From an uncultured Pontibacter sp. (GTDB lineage: Bacteria > Bacteroidota > Bacteroidia > Cytophagales > Hymenobacteraceae), in the NCBI RefSeq assembly GCF_947495565.1, contig NZ_CANLZM010000002.1, positions 434,001-498,000 on the forward strand: 64,000 nucleotides of DNA, read 5' to 3'. The position numbers and the translations under genes were made by a program. The first letter of the stretch is position 1, and each line of letters opens with the position of its first letter. Under the pieces are notes generated by a model. That model ran no database searches. It was not told the origin of the DNA and was given only the letters and a program-made list of their open reading frames with translations. Below are positions 25,985 through 34,988 of this stretch, in pieces.

Positions 25985-26212
25985 CACCAAGATTTCGGAA
26001 GCCACCGTTGCCGCCCCTGACTAAGGCGGTGCTAAGGCAAAAGAAAGAGTGGACCGGCAGCTGCAGCCTGACTAACTACAGCTGCCGGACAAGTATAAAA
26101 CACTTTCTGTACTTAATTATCTAGAGCTAGAAAGCATACTTGTTCAGTTATATAGGTTAAAGTATATAACAGCCATTTAGCAAAGTAATTTTCTCACCAA
26201 ACAAATAGTACC

Positions 26213-27397
26213 GTGTACAAAAAGCTGAGAGGCGCACTTGTTGTAGCGCTAGCATGCCTTGCCTTTAACACCGCAGAGGCACAAACTGTTAACAAAAGTA
26301 AATTTGGCAAGGGCCTGCAGTTTATAGCCGCCGACTCTTCCTTCAGCCTTAAGTTCAGCACTCGCTTTCAGATGTTGTACCAAGGTGCCATCAACAACAG
26401 CACCGATCAGCTGGACGATCGCTTTCTGATCCGTAGAGCCCGTCTTAAGTTTGAAGGCTTCGCTTACTCGCCTAAGCTAGAGTATAAAATAGAACTAGGC
26501 CTTAGTAACAGCGACATTGGCAACGACGATCCTGCCAGATTTAACAACGCCGACAATATTATTTTAGACGCGGTAGCCATGTGGAATTTTGCTCCAGGCT
26601 GGGAGCTGTGGGTAGGCCAGACCAAACTGCCCGGTAACCGTGAGCGAATCATCTCTTCTCAGAAAATGCAGTTCGTAGACCGAAGCTTACTAAACTCACG
26701 CTTTAACATTGACCGTGACGCGGGTCTGCAACTACACCACACCCATACAATGGGTACTGCCGTTGTCAGAGAGTCTGGCTCCATTTCTATGGGCGAGGGC
26801 CGCGACATTACGGTGAACAATGCAGGTGGCTACGATTATACTGCCAAAGTAGAGGTAATGCCTTTCGGTGAGTTTGAGGGAGGCGGTGCTTATGTAGGCA
26901 GCGATCTGGTACGCGAAGAGACACCTAAGTTAGCCATTGCAGCTGCATACAACTTTAACGATAATGCTTCTAGAGAAGGTGGTCAGTTAGGCGACTTTTT
27001 AGTAGATGAGCGCGACCTGCGTACGCTGTTTGTAGACTACATGTTCAAATATAGAGGTTTCTCTTCTATGGCAGAATACGCCAACAAAACAGCACCTGCC
27101 GGACCTGTGGTTTTAAGAAGCGATGATGGAGCTGTTGAGGAGACATTTGTAACCGGAAACGCTTTTAATATTCAGGCTGGTTACCTTTTCCCGAGCAACT
27201 GGGAAGTAGCAGGCCGCTACACAACTTACAACCCTGACAAAGCCACTAACTTAGGTTCACAAGAGCAGTATACGCTGGGTTTATCTAAATATATTGTGGG
27301 CCATAGCCTAAAGGTGCAGAGCGATGTAACGCTTCAGGACCAGCCTGGGCGGGAGAACGCTTACTTGTTCAGGCTGCAGATGGAAGTGGCCCTGTAA
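26213..27397 (+). CDS. Phosphate-selective porin O/P family
   Basis: 394-aa outer-membrane porin of the OprP/OprO family, which passes phosphate or polyphosphate through a beta-barrel. A GTG start gives MYKKLRGALVVALACLAFNTAEAQ as signal peptide. Then come LKFSTRFQMLYQGA, RRARLKFEGFAYSPKLEYKIELG and WELWVGQTKLPGNRERI, all family hallmarks, and a C-terminal FRLQMEVAL barrel end. It is the first gene after the Pho-like promoter and precedes pstS by about 115 bp, so it delivers phosphate to the Pst system. The GTG start and long leader leave room for translational control. Confidence 0.9.
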   Translation: MYKKLRGALVVALACLAFNTAEAQTVNKSKFGKGLQFIAADSSFSLKFSTRFQMLYQGAINNSTDQLDDRFLIRRARLKFEGFAYSPKLEYKIELGLSNSDIGNDDPARFNNADNIILDAVAMWNFAPGWELWVGQTKLPGNRERIISSQKMQFVDRSLLNSRFNIDRDAGLQLHHTHTMGTAVVRESGSISMGEGRDITVNNAGGYDYTAKVEVMPFGEFEGGGAYVGSDLVREETPKLAIAAAYNFNDNASREGGQLGDFLVDERDLRTLFVDYMFKYRGFSSMAEYANKTAPAGPVVLRSDDGAVEETFVTGNAFNIQAGYLFPSNWEVAGRYTTYNPDKATNLGSQEQYTLGLSKYIVGHSLKVQSDVTLQDQPGRENAYLFRLQMEVAL

Positions 27398-27513
27398 AGC
27401 CTGCCAACTGCACTTACATAACTACTTACATGGCATCTAAGTATAAAGCAAAAAATTACAGATGTCTGCTGAACGAATCACAAAAAACACTCAACCAAAC
27501 CAAACACTGGCTT

Positions 27514-28512
27514 ATGCTTAACTTAAAGCTTAACAATCTAAACGCCGCCATGCTGCTGGGCGCTACCATGCTCTTCAGTGCCTGCGGTGGTAATACAGAG
27601 AATGCTGAAGGCGGATCTGACCTTACAGGGAGCGTACAGATAGACGGGTCTTCTACGGTATACCCGATTACAGAGGCAGTGGCGGAAGAATACCGCGCAG
27701 AGGCTCCTGACGTGAAAGTAACAGTGGGCGTGTCTGGTTCAGGCAGCGGCTTCAAGAAATTTACAAGAGGCGACATCGACGTTACGAACGCATCTCGCGC
27801 CATCAATGCAGACGAGGCAGCAGTAGCCCAGGAGAACAACCTTTCTTTTCTAGAGCTTTCCGTGGCTTACGACGGCCTGACTGTAGTAGTACACCCTGAA
27901 AATGATTGGGTACAGGACATTACAGTGGCAGAGCTGAAGAAAATTTGGGAGCCTGCCGCACAAGGTACCATCAAAAAGTGGAACCAGATCCGCCCAGAGT
28001 GGCCTGACCGCGAGATTCACCTGTACGGACCGGGCGTAGAGTCCGGCACTTATGACTACTTTACGGAGGCCGTTGTAGGCAAGAGCCACTCCAGCCGCGG
28101 CGACTATACCGCCAGTGAGGATGACAACGTGCTGGTGCAGGGCGTATCTACAGACCCTAACGCCCTTGGCTTTTTCGGGTATGCCTATTATGAGGAAAAC
28201 CAGAACAAACTGAAGGCTATTCCGGTGGATGACCAGGACGACAGCAATGGCGCAGGCGCTATTCTGCCTTCGCTGGAGACTGTGAAGGACGGATCTTACG
28301 CTCCGCTTTCCCGCCCGCTGTTTATCTATGTTCACTCTAAGGCGGTGGAGCGCCCGGAAGTAGTGGACTTTGTAAACTTCTACCTTGATAACGCCGGTGA
28401 ACTGGCCGAGGAAGTTGGGTACATTCCGCTACCGGACAACCTGTATGAAGAGCAAAGGCAGAAGTTTGAGCAGTTTGTCTCAGGCTCTGGAGCCACAGCA
28501 AATCAGCAATAA
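27514..28512 (+). CDS. pstS: Phosphate ABC transporter substrate-binding lipoprotein PstS
   Basis: About 332 aa from ATG 27514, whose leader MLNLKLNNLNAAMLLGATML ends in the lipobox LFSAC. The extended frame from 27430 would bury that leader and is rejected. VQIDGSSTVYPITEAVAEEY near residue 36 and GSGSGFKKFTRGDIDVTNASR near 70 form the phosphate site, with GPGVESGTYDYFTEAV near 168. It captures phosphate in the periplasm for PstCAB. A 17-bp perfect stem-loop separates it from pstC, which may raise PstS levels over the permease. Confidence 0.96.
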   Translation: MLNLKLNNLNAAMLLGATMLFSACGGNTENAEGGSDLTGSVQIDGSSTVYPITEAVAEEYRAEAPDVKVTVGVSGSGSGFKKFTRGDIDVTNASRAINADEAAVAQENNLSFLELSVAYDGLTVVVHPENDWVQDITVAELKKIWEPAAQGTIKKWNQIRPEWPDREIHLYGPGVESGTYDYFTEAVVGKSHSSRGDYTASEDDNVLVQGVSTDPNALGFFGYAYYEENQNKLKAIPVDDQDDSNGAGAILPSLETVKDGSYAPLSRPLFIYVHSKAVERPEVVDFVNFYLDNAGELAEEVGYIPLPDNLYEEQRQKFEQFVSGSGATANQQ

Positions 28513-28528
28513 ACAAAGCAACCCTGAT

Positions 28529-28568
28529 GCACAAGTATAACCGCTCACAAAAGCGGTTATACTTGTGC
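28529..28568 (+). promoter_or_regulatory. Intercistronic stem-loop pstS-pstC
   Basis: A perfect 17-bp stem (28529-28545 with 28552-28568) and six-base loop. Each arm contains the heptamer AAGTATA or its complement. There is no T run, so it is more likely an mRNA-processing or stability element than a terminator. It overlaps a possible GTG start at 28565. Confidence 0.75.
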
Positions 28569-28588
28569 TCTATAAAATTAGCGGCACC

Positions 28589-29464
28589 TTGAAAGTATCC
28601 GAAAAAATTATCGAGGGCTTGTTGTGGTTATCAGCCGCAATCACAATCCTTGTTACCGTTGGTATCATTTGGGTTCTGCTTTCAGAGTCCATCAGTTTCT
28701 TTCAGGAGGTATCTTTAGTTGAGTTCCTAACCGAAAAGGAATGGACGCCTCTTTTTGCAGACAAGAAATTCGGTATAATGCCTTTGGTGGCGGGCACCCT
28801 GCTCACTACTTTTGTAGCCATTGCCGTGGCGCTGCCTATCGGTTTAACTATTGCTGTGTACCTGAACGAGTATGCACATGCCCGCATGAAGCAAGTAGTA
28901 AAGCCCCTGCTGGAAGTGCTAGCCACCATCCCAACGGTAGTGTACGGCTTCTTCGCCTTAACGGTAGTTACGCCTTTTCTGCAGCAGCTCATCCCTAACC
29001 TTGCCGGCTTCAACGCACTTTCGGCTGGTATTGTAATGGGTATCATGATCATCCCGATGATTTCTTCTCTGAGTGAAGATGCTATCAGCGCTGTGCCGCG
29101 CTCGTTGCGCGAGGCTGCGTATGGCATGGGCTCCACACGTTTGCAGACATCTTTTGGAGTAATGGTGCCGGCTGCCTCATCAGGCATTGTGGTATCGGTT
29201 ATACTTGCCATCTCCAGAGCTGTGGGCGAAACCATGATTGTAGCCATTGCTGCCGGCCAGCAGCCACGCCTCACGCTAAACCCGCTCGTACCCATCGAAA
29301 CCATCACCACCTACATTGTGCAGGTAAGTATGGGCGATGTGCCGCAGGGCTCGCTAGAGTATAAAACCATTTTTGCGGCAGGCATCACGCTCTTCGTCTT
29401 CACATTTGCGCTGAACAACCTCAGCTTCTGGATCAAAAAGAAATACCAGGAAAAGTATGACTAA
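28589..29464 (+). CDS. pstC: Phosphate ABC transporter permease PstC
   Basis: About 291-aa inner-membrane permease of the Pst importer with six transmembrane helices. The permease EAA-like loop [18 protein letters not shown] is near residue 178, and [17 protein letters not shown] follows, as in the family. Start choice: no ATG is available. TTG 28589 gives [12 protein letters not shown], matching the usual PstC N-terminus, whereas GTG 28565 lies in the 3' arm of the upstream hairpin. Its end overlaps pstA by 8 bases. Confidence 0.94.
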   Translation: MKVSEKIIEGLLWLSAAITILVTVGIIWVLLSESISFFQEVSLVEFLTEKEWTPLFADKKFGIMPLVAGTLLTTFVAIAVALPIGLTIAVYLNEYAHARMKQVVKPLLEVLATIPTVVYGFFALTVVTPFLQQLIPNLAGFNALSAGIVMGIMIIPMISSLSEDAISAVPRSLREAAYGMGSTRLQTSFGVMVPAASSGIVVSVILAISRAVGETMIVAIAAGQQPRLTLNPLVPIETITTYIVQVSMGDVPQGSLEYKTIFAAGITLFVFTFALNNLSFWIKKKYQEKYD

Positions 29465-30314
29465 CTCTGACATCAACAGATTAAAGGATAAGGCCTTCCA
29501 GGTTTTCGGTGTTTTCTGCACCTTTATCGGCCTGGTAGTACTCGGTATTTTCCTGATAGACATTATTATTGAAGGTGTGCAGCGCCTGAACTGGGATTTC
29601 CTGGTTAACCTGCCCTCGCGCAGGGCAAGCCGTGCCGGCATACTTACGGCCTGGGTAGGTACCCTCTGGATCTTGGTTCTGACGACCATTATCGCGTTTC
29701 CGTTGGGTGTGGCAGCAGGTGTATACTTAGAGGAGTATGGCAAGAAAAATAAAATGGCTAACTTCCTGGAGATAAACATCGCTAACCTGGCCGGTGTGCC
29801 ATCTATCATTTATGGTTTGCTGGGCCTAGAGATCTTTGTGCGCCAGATGCGCCTGGGCGGTAGCTTGCTGGCAGGTGCGCTCACGCTGTCGCTGCTTATA
29901 CTTCCGATCATCATCGTAACCACACGAGAGGCTATAAAAGCTGTGCCGCGCAGCATCCGCGACGGCTCTTTTGCACTGGGCGCCTCTAAATGGCAAACGG
30001 TGTGGCACCAGGTGCTGCCGGCTTCCTTTGGAGGTATACTAACAGGCATTATCCTGGCGCTGTCCAGAGCGGTGGGCGAGGCGGCTCCGCTGATCGTGAT
30101 TGGTGCTTTGGCTTACGTGCCTTTTACGCCAAGCACGCCGCTGGATGAGTTTACGGTGCTGCCGATCCAGATCTTTAACTGGACATCACGGCCGCAGGAG
30201 GCTTTCCTGACAAACGCCGCAGCCGCTATTATCGTGTTATTGGTTATCACTTTCCTGCTAAACGGCATTGCCGTATACTTGCGCAACAAGCAGCAGCGAA
30301 AAGTGAGGTGGTAA
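29457..30314 (+). CDS. pstA: Phosphate ABC transporter permease PstA
   Basis: 285-aa second permease subunit of the Pst importer, with six hydrophobic helices. The loop [20 protein letters not shown] near residue 162 is the EAA motif that contacts PstB, followed by [17 protein letters not shown]. The ATG lies inside the end of pstC (ATGACTAA), so the two are translationally coupled. It pairs with PstC to form the membrane channel. Confidence 0.95.
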   Translation: MTNSDINRLKDKAFQVFGVFCTFIGLVVLGIFLIDIIIEGVQRLNWDFLVNLPSRRASRAGILTAWVGTLWILVLTTIIAFPLGVAAGVYLEEYGKKNKMANFLEINIANLAGVPSIIYGLLGLEIFVRQMRLGGSLLAGALTLSLLILPIIIVTTREAIKAVPRSIRDGSFALGASKWQTVWHQVLPASFGGILTGIILALSRAVGEAAPLIVIGALAYVPFTPSTPLDEFTVLPIQIFNWTSRPQEAFLTNAAAAIIVLLVITFLLNGIAVYLRNKQQRKVRW

Positions 30315-30377
30315 GGCTGGCTTGCACCTGCTGCCATTGGACTAGCCCCTGTACACATTATCTTTCGTTTTGAAAAA

Positions 30378-31142
30378 ATGAGCAAAAAACAGAATAAACT
30401 GGAGGCCTTAAACCTCGACGCATACTACGGAGATTTTCACGCGCTGAAAGGTATAAACATCGCCATGGAAGAAAAAGCCGTGACGGCCTTTATCGGTCCT
30501 TCGGGCTGTGGCAAGTCTACCTTCCTGCGCACCTTTAACCGCATGAACGACTACATTGACGGTTTCAGGGTTGAGGGCCAGATCCTGCTGGATGGTAAGG
30601 ATATTTACCAGAAGGAGGTGCGCGTAGATGAACTGCGGAAAGAGGTGGGCATGGTTTTCCAGAAGCCAAACCCTTTCCCGAAAAGCATCTTTGAGAATGT
30701 GGTGTACGGCCTTAAAATTCAGGGCATTAAAAAGAAATCGGTGCTGGAGGAAGCTGCCGAACAATCGTTGCGCAACGCCGCCCTCTGGGAGGAGGTGAAA
30801 GACAAACTGGACAAGTCTGCCCTGGCGCTGTCTGGCGGGCAGCAACAGCGCTTATGTATTGCGCGCGCGCTGGCTATCTCTCCGTCGGTGCTGCTGATGG
30901 ATGAGCCGGCATCTGCCCTGGACCCTATCTCCACCGCCAAAATAGAGGAGCTGATTTACGAACTGAAGAACGACTACACCATCGTGATCGTGACGCACAA
31001 CATGCAGCAGGCAGGCCGCGTAAGCGACTATACCGCCTTTTTCTACATGGGTGAGTTGGTAGAGTTCAATAAGACCAAAACGATGTTCACAAGTCCGAAG
31101 GATGAGCGCACGCAAAATTACATCACCGGGCGCTTCGGTTGA
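30378..31142 (+). CDS. pstB: Phosphate ABC transporter ATPase PstB
   Basis: 254-aa ATPase that powers phosphate import. Walker [10 protein letters not shown] (about 37-45), Q-loop in [14 protein letters not shown] (about 92), signature LSGGQQQR (about 151), Walker [14 protein letters not shown] (about 170) and the switch His in [10 protein letters not shown] are all intact. The C-terminal [13 protein letters not shown] ending (QNYITGRFG) is characteristic of PstB. It follows pstA by 63 bp and precedes phoU by 58 bp. Confidence 0.97.
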   Translation: MSKKQNKLEALNLDAYYGDFHALKGINIAMEEKAVTAFIGPSGCGKSTFLRTFNRMNDYIDGFRVEGQILLDGKDIYQKEVRVDELRKEVGMVFQKPNPFPKSIFENVVYGLKIQGIKKKSVLEEAAEQSLRNAALWEEVKDKLDKSALALSGGQQQRLCIARALAISPSVLLMDEPASALDPISTAKIEELIYELKNDYTIVIVTHNMQQAGRVSDYTAFFYMGELVEFNKTKTMFTSPKDERTQNYITGRFG

Positions 31143-31200
31143 TCAGCAACTCACTTTGTTTCTTATACTTGCAGATTCTCACCCGTAACCATAAAAGATA

Positions 31201-31905
31201 ATGCCGCATATAGATATTGAACTTGAGCGTTTAAAAACCAAGCTCCTCGAGATGTGGGATTTGGTAGAGTATCAGTTACAGGCTGGCCGGGAAGCCATGA
31301 TGACTGCCGACGCAGAGCTGGCCAAGCAGGTGATTAAGCGCGACCGTAAGGTAAACCAGTTTGATGTGAAGATAGACCGCATGTGCGAGAACTTCTTCGC
31401 CCTGTTTACTCCTGTGGCCGTAGACCTGCGCCTGGTGCTGGCCGTGCTCAAGATAAATGCCAACCTGGAGCGCATCGGCGATACGGCAGAAGGCATTGCA
31501 CGCTTTGCCCAGAAACTAGATGAGCCTCTGGACCAGGAGCTGCTGGAGACCACTAAGGTTGTACCCATGTATGAAGCAGCACTGGCCATGTTTACAGATT
31601 GCCGTATCGCGTTCAAAAACAATGACCCGGTTCTTGCCAAGGAAGTTATAAAAAGCGATAAGGTGCTGAACAAGATTTACCGCAAGTCAGACAGCATTGT
31701 AACAAAGTACATGCAGAAGAACCCTGAAAAAATAGGAGACGCACTGGCGCTACTCTCTATTATAAAGAAGCTGGAGCGTGTCGGCGATCAGGTAACCAAT
31801 ATAGCCGAGGAAGTGATTTTCTACCGTGAGGCCAAGGTAATCAAGCACAGATCCGACAAAAAGAAAAAGAAGAGCAGCGGTAAGGACAAGGGCAAAGAAG
31901 TATAA
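31201..31905 (+). CDS. phoU: Phosphate-signalling protein PhoU
   Basis: 234-aa cytoplasmic regulator that couples Pst transport to the PhoR sensor kinase. It has two three-helix-bundle repeats, each with the metal-binding pattern NANLERIGDTAEGIARF (about 91-107) and KKLERVGDQVTNIAEEV (about 189-205). The last 25 residues are almost all Lys, Ser, Gly and Asp (KHRSDKKKKKSSGKDKGKEV). This basic tail goes beyond the usual fold. Its stop codon lies within an AAGTATA motif. The phoR/phoB genes are not in the window. Confidence 0.95.
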   Translation: MPHIDIELERLKTKLLEMWDLVEYQLQAGREAMMTADAELAKQVIKRDRKVNQFDVKIDRMCENFFALFTPVAVDLRLVLAVLKINANLERIGDTAEGIARFAQKLDEPLDQELLETTKVVPMYEAALAMFTDCRIAFKNNDPVLAKEVIKSDKVLNKIYRKSDSIVTKYMQKNPEKIGDALALLSIIKKLERVGDQVTNIAEEVIFYREAKVIKHRSDKKKKKSSGKDKGKEV

Positions 31906-31930
31906 GCTTTTCGATAATTAAGGTATGCGA

Positions 31931-31967
31931 AAGAGCATGGTCTATTCCGGGCCATGCTCTTTTTTTG
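31931..31967 (+). terminator. Terminator of the pst operon
   Basis: AAGAGCATGG / CCATGCTCTT stem followed by seven T residues. Confidence 0.92.
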
Positions 31968-32008
31968 TCTAAAGCAGGATTTACAGGATAACAGGATCTA
32001 CAGGATTA
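31968..32008. repeat. CAGGATTTACAGGAT interspersed repeat
   Basis: A near-copy of the arm at 4348-4370, followed by two further degenerate ACAGGAT units. It sits right behind the pst terminator. A CTTTCTAAC tract follows at 32045-32105. Confidence 0.65.
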
Positions 32009-32134
32009 AAAAAAGTGGGCAAGATTAGAACAGGTCGCAACCTATCCCTACAAAAAGCCCTTCAACTCCCAACTTTCTAACCTTCTAACGCTTTAACTTT
32101 CTAACTCAGATTACCTTTCCAAGATTTTGTGCCT

Positions 32135-32142
32135 TACCTTTG
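32135..32142 (+). promoter_or_regulatory. -7 element for ccmB
   Basis: TACCTTTG is a perfect TAnnTTTG, 17 bp before the GTG start of ccmB. No -33 TTTG is at the right spacing. Confidence 0.5.
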
Positions 32143-32159
32143 CGGTAAAATAAAAGAAA

Positions 32160-32828
32160 GTGCTGTTTAAAGAGATTTTATACCTGATCCGGAAAGACCT
32201 TGTGCTGGAGTGGCGGCAGAAATATGCGCTAAACGGTATGCTGCTGTATGTAGGCAGTGTGGTGTTTGTATGCTACCTCAGCTTTGGCATGCGCTCCAAC
32301 TTACTGGTGGCGCCAGTCTGGAACGCTTTGCTCTGGATTATACTTCTGTTCACCTCCGTAAACGCTATCGCTAAAAGCTTTATGCAGGAGAACCGAGGCA
32401 GGCTGCTTTACTTTTACTCCATTGTCAGCCCACAGGGAATCATACTTGCCAAAATCATTTATAACACCCTGCTGATGCTGCTGCTTGCCATTATCTGCTT
32501 TGTGTTTTACGGATTTGTGCTGGGCAACCCGGTAGAGGATGTGCCGATGTTTCTGCTCTCGCTCCTGCTGGGGGCGCTGGGCTTCTCCACCTCCCTTACC
32601 ATGATCTCCAGCATTGCCTCCAAGGCGGCCAACAGCAGCACACTGATGGCCGTGCTGAGCTTTCCGGTAATCGTGCCGATGCTGCTCATGCTGATGAAGA
32701 TGTCTAAAAACGCCATGGATGGCCTCGAACGTAGCGCCAGCCTCGACGAACTGCTGACGCTGCTTGCCATAAACATGATCGTGGTAACTGTTTCTTACAT
32801 CTTATTCCCGTACCTTTGGCGTTCGTAA
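32160..32828 (+). CDS. ccmB: Heme exporter membrane subunit CcmB
   Basis: 222-aa inner-membrane protein with six hydrophobic segments. It opens MLFKEILYLIRKDLVLEWRQ (GTG start) and carries YFYSIVSPQGIILAKI near residue 85, features of CcmB. With CcmA and CcmC it loads heme onto CcmE for cytochrome c maturation. ccmA is not adjacent and is presumably elsewhere. It is first in a ccm cluster that runs to 37583, though 167 bp separates it from ccmC. Confidence 0.88.
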   Translation: MLFKEILYLIRKDLVLEWRQKYALNGMLLYVGSVVFVCYLSFGMRSNLLVAPVWNALLWIILLFTSVNAIAKSFMQENRGRLLYFYSIVSPQGIILAKIIYNTLLMLLLAIICFVFYGFVLGNPVEDVPMFLLSLLLGALGFSTSLTMISSIASKAANSSTLMAVLSFPVIVPMLLMLMKMSKNAMDGLERSASLDELLTLLAINMIVVTVSYILFPYLWRS

Positions 32829-32995
32829 AGTGGCCGGTACAGGAGCAGGAACCAGATGCTGTTATACTTGCAGCGCATAGAAACAGAACGAATTACAGTG
32901 TTTTTGTGTCTCTTGGTTAGATAGCAGCAGAGGCTCTTGTTACATGAGCCAGCAAATTATTTTGCTTCTGCATCCCAGATATTTAGTTGATAAAA

Positions 32996-33661
32996 ATGAA
33001 GAAGAATTGGTGGAAAGTACTGGCAGTGGTGCTACTGGTTTTTACGGTAGTGGCCGGTATGCTTGCTGAAGTGCCGCGGTTGGCCATACTTAATGAAACC
33101 ATCCGCAATCTGTTCTTTCACGTGCCGATGTGGTTTGGCATGATCCTGATCCTGCTGGTTTCGGTAGTTTACTCTATTAAATACCTGAGCGACCCTACCG
33201 TAAAAAACGATGTGATAGCTTTCGAGGCTGCCAAAGTAGGGATACTTTTTGGCGTGCTGGGCATTGTAACAGGTATGGAGTGGGCCAAATTTACTTGGGG
33301 CGAGTACTGGAGCAATGACCCGAAGCAGAACGCATCAGCCATTGGCTTGTTAATTTACTTCGCTTATCTGGTACTGCGCAGTTCGTTTAGCGAACAGCAG
33401 CAGCGCGCGCGCATCAGTGCCGTGTATAATATTTTTGCGTTTGCGGCGCTTATTCCGCTGCTGTTTATACTCCCGCGCCTCACCGACTCGCTGCACCCCG
33501 GCAACGGCGGCAACCCCGGCTTTAACACCTACGACATGGACAGCAGCCTGCGCATCATCTTTTACCCGGCCGTACTAGGCTGGACGCTGCTGGGAATTTG
33601 GATGGTGAACGTAAAATCAAGATTAGAAATACTGAGACAACGCTTATATGAAACTGTTTAG
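32996..33661 (+). CDS. ccmC: Cytochrome c biogenesis heme protein CcmC
   Basis: 221 aa from ATG 32996 (MKKNWWKVLA); a TTG three codons earlier is less likely. Six transmembrane helices are present. The tryptophan-rich heme-handling motif reads FTWGEYWSNDPKQNAS near residues 102-117. Flanking His residues are in FFHVPMWFG near 41 and in DSLHPGNGG near 160. It presents heme to CcmE. Its 3' end overlaps ccmD by 14 bases. Confidence 0.93.
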   Translation: MKKNWWKVLAVVLLVFTVVAGMLAEVPRLAILNETIRNLFFHVPMWFGMILILLVSVVYSIKYLSDPTVKNDVIAFEAAKVGILFGVLGIVTGMEWAKFTWGEYWSNDPKQNASAIGLLIYFAYLVLRSSFSEQQQRARISAVYNIFAFAALIPLLFILPRLTDSLHPGNGGNPGFNTYDMDSSLRIIFYPAVLGWTLLGIWMVNVKSRLEILRQRLYETV

Positions 33662-33929
33662 AATACTGGCCTTGTGGTGCTTTATACTTGGCGCCGCAGC
33701 AGGCTTGCAGCCGGCTCAAGCGCAGGCTGCCCAAACGGAGGTAGAGCTTTCGTCGGCTCCGCAACATGATGTGGAAATGGCAGACACCTTACGCCAGGAT
33801 GGGAAAATTTACGTGGTGGTGATTGTGCTGCTATCGGTGCTGGCGGGCACTATTGCCTACTTGGTAACCATAGACCGAAAGGTAAGCCAACTGGAGAAAC
33901 AACTGAAAGACAACCTGGTGAACAGGTAA
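33648..33929 (+). CDS. ccmD: CcmD-family protein with signal peptide
   Basis: 93 aa. The leader MKLFRILALWCFILGAAAG ends near AQAQA, then a short acidic periplasmic part, one transmembrane helix (KIYVVVIVLLSVLAGTIAYLV) and a cytoplasmic tail VTIDRKVSQLEKQLKD. Proteobacterial CcmD is about 60-70 aa without a leader, so this is the longer Bacteroidota form. It is thought to help CcmC and heme-CcmE release. It overlaps ccmC and is probably translated with it. Confidence 0.82.
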   Translation: MKLFRILALWCFILGAAAGLQPAQAQAAQTEVELSSAPQHDVEMADTLRQDGKIYVVVIVLLSVLAGTIAYLVTIDRKVSQLEKQLKDNLVNR

Positions 33930-34024
33930 TAAATAAAGAGGTTTAAAGTAGCCTGCGCATTCAGCCAGCAGGGCTGAGATTTGCGTAGAAAGTTCATCTA
34001 AATTCAAGTTTATACTTTTTTACG

Positions 34025-34339
34025 ATGAGCATCACCTTAAACCCTCGCTTATATGTTTCGCTGAGTCCGCTGGAGCACGTGAAACCGCACCCGATTAACG
34101 ACGGCCGCTTCGACCCAGCCTTTGCTTACAAAGTATTGGGCGTTTACAATGCCAGCGAAACATCGGAGTGCTTCTTTATAATAAGCAACACCTACCACGA
34201 AATGTGGTTTATATCGCAGCGGCACCTGCGCACCTACAAACTTCTTGATTCAGATGATTTTTTCATCAGGCTGCAGGAAGGAGAGGGTAAAACAACTGAA
34301 AGCACAGCCTTTGAGGCCAAAGTGCTGCCCATTACTTAA
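34025..34339 (+). CDS. Unknown protein inside the ccm cluster
   Basis: 104-aa predicted cytoplasmic protein, not recognised. It has no signal peptide or membrane segment. It contains an aromatic and His-rich centre (CFFIISNTYHEMWFISQRHLRTYKLL, about 56-80, written here only as a reading aid by position) after a first half beginning MSITLNPRLYVSLSPLEHV. It lies between ccmD and ccmE with 95 and 133 bp gaps. A TATACTT lies before it. A ccm role is suggested only by position. Confidence 0.65.
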   Translation: MSITLNPRLYVSLSPLEHVKPHPINDGRFDPAFAYKVLGVYNASETSECFFIISNTYHEMWFISQRHLRTYKLLDSDDFFIRLQEGEGKTTESTAFEAKVLPIT

Positions 34340-34472
34340 AACGGCACCCGCTGACGGATTACCCCTTTGGTGTGTGCCTTTTTGAGCCTTTAAATAGTTT
34401 TTGCAGGATGGATTTAAAACGATTCGTCATGTGTTAGGCTAACAGAAAAAGAGTACCTATACTTTTACTAAG

Positions 34473-34898
34473 ATGAAAAAGACACACATCATCGGGATTT
34501 TAGTGATTGCTGTAGCAATTGTTATCATCATGTCTTCGGTGGGCGATGCCAGCACGTATGTATCTTTCGGTGAGGCCATTGAGCGCGCCGAGGATGGCGA
34601 CATGACCAAAGTACACGTAGTAGGCCGTCTTAAAAAAGATCCTCAGGGCCACATTGTTGAGATGAACTACGACCCGCTTGTGGACCCCAATTATTTTAGC
34701 TTTACGCTGGTAGATACCAACCGTGTAGAGCAGCGGGTAGTGTACTTCAACCCTAAACCGCAGGACTTCGAGCGCTCTGAGCAGGTCGTGATTACAGGCA
34801 ACATGCAAAAAGATGTGTTTGTAGCCGACAAGATCCTGCTAAAATGCCCATCTAAGTATGTGGAGAAAGAAATCCAGCAAAACACAGCAAGCCTTTAA
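34473..34898 (+). CDS. ccmE: Heme chaperone CcmE, CxxxY type
   Basis: 141-aa membrane-anchored periplasmic heme chaperone: N-terminal helix IIGILVIAVAIVIIM, then an OB-fold domain (VHVVGRLKKD, YFSFTLVD, QVVITGNMQKDVFVADKILLKC). The covalent heme-binding residue of Proteobacteria is His in HxxxY. Here the same place reads CPSKY (about residues 126-130), the CxxxY form known from some sulfate reducers and other lineages. It receives heme from CcmC and passes it to CcmF. An AT-rich stem-loop lies between it and ccmF. Confidence 0.9.
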   Translation: MKKTHIIGILVIAVAIVIIMSSVGDASTYVSFGEAIERAEDGDMTKVHVVGRLKKDPQGHIVEMNYDPLVDPNYFSFTLVDTNRVEQRVVYFNPKPQDFERSEQVVITGNMQKDVFVADKILLKCPSKYVEKEIQQNTASL

Positions 34899-34910
34899 TG
34901 TAGTTAGAAA

Positions 34911-34972
34911 GTTAAAAGGTTAAAGAGTTAGAAAATCAGCTCTTTAACCTTTTAACTCTTTAACCTTTTAAC
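34911..34972. repeat. Hairpin of TTAAC pentamers ccmE-ccmF
   Basis: A perfect 19-bp inverted repeat, 34911-34929 with 34954-34972, built of GTTAA/AAAGG units. It is part of the TTAACTTTCTAAC low-complexity family. With no GC stem it is a weak terminator candidate, and ccmF begins 17 bp later. Confidence 0.65.
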
Positions 34973-34988
34973 TCTATAACTTTCAAAG

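Noticed and set aside
27414..27431. Two TTACAT repeats before pstS as a third Pho box
   Set aside because: Spacing is 12, not 11, with only two units.
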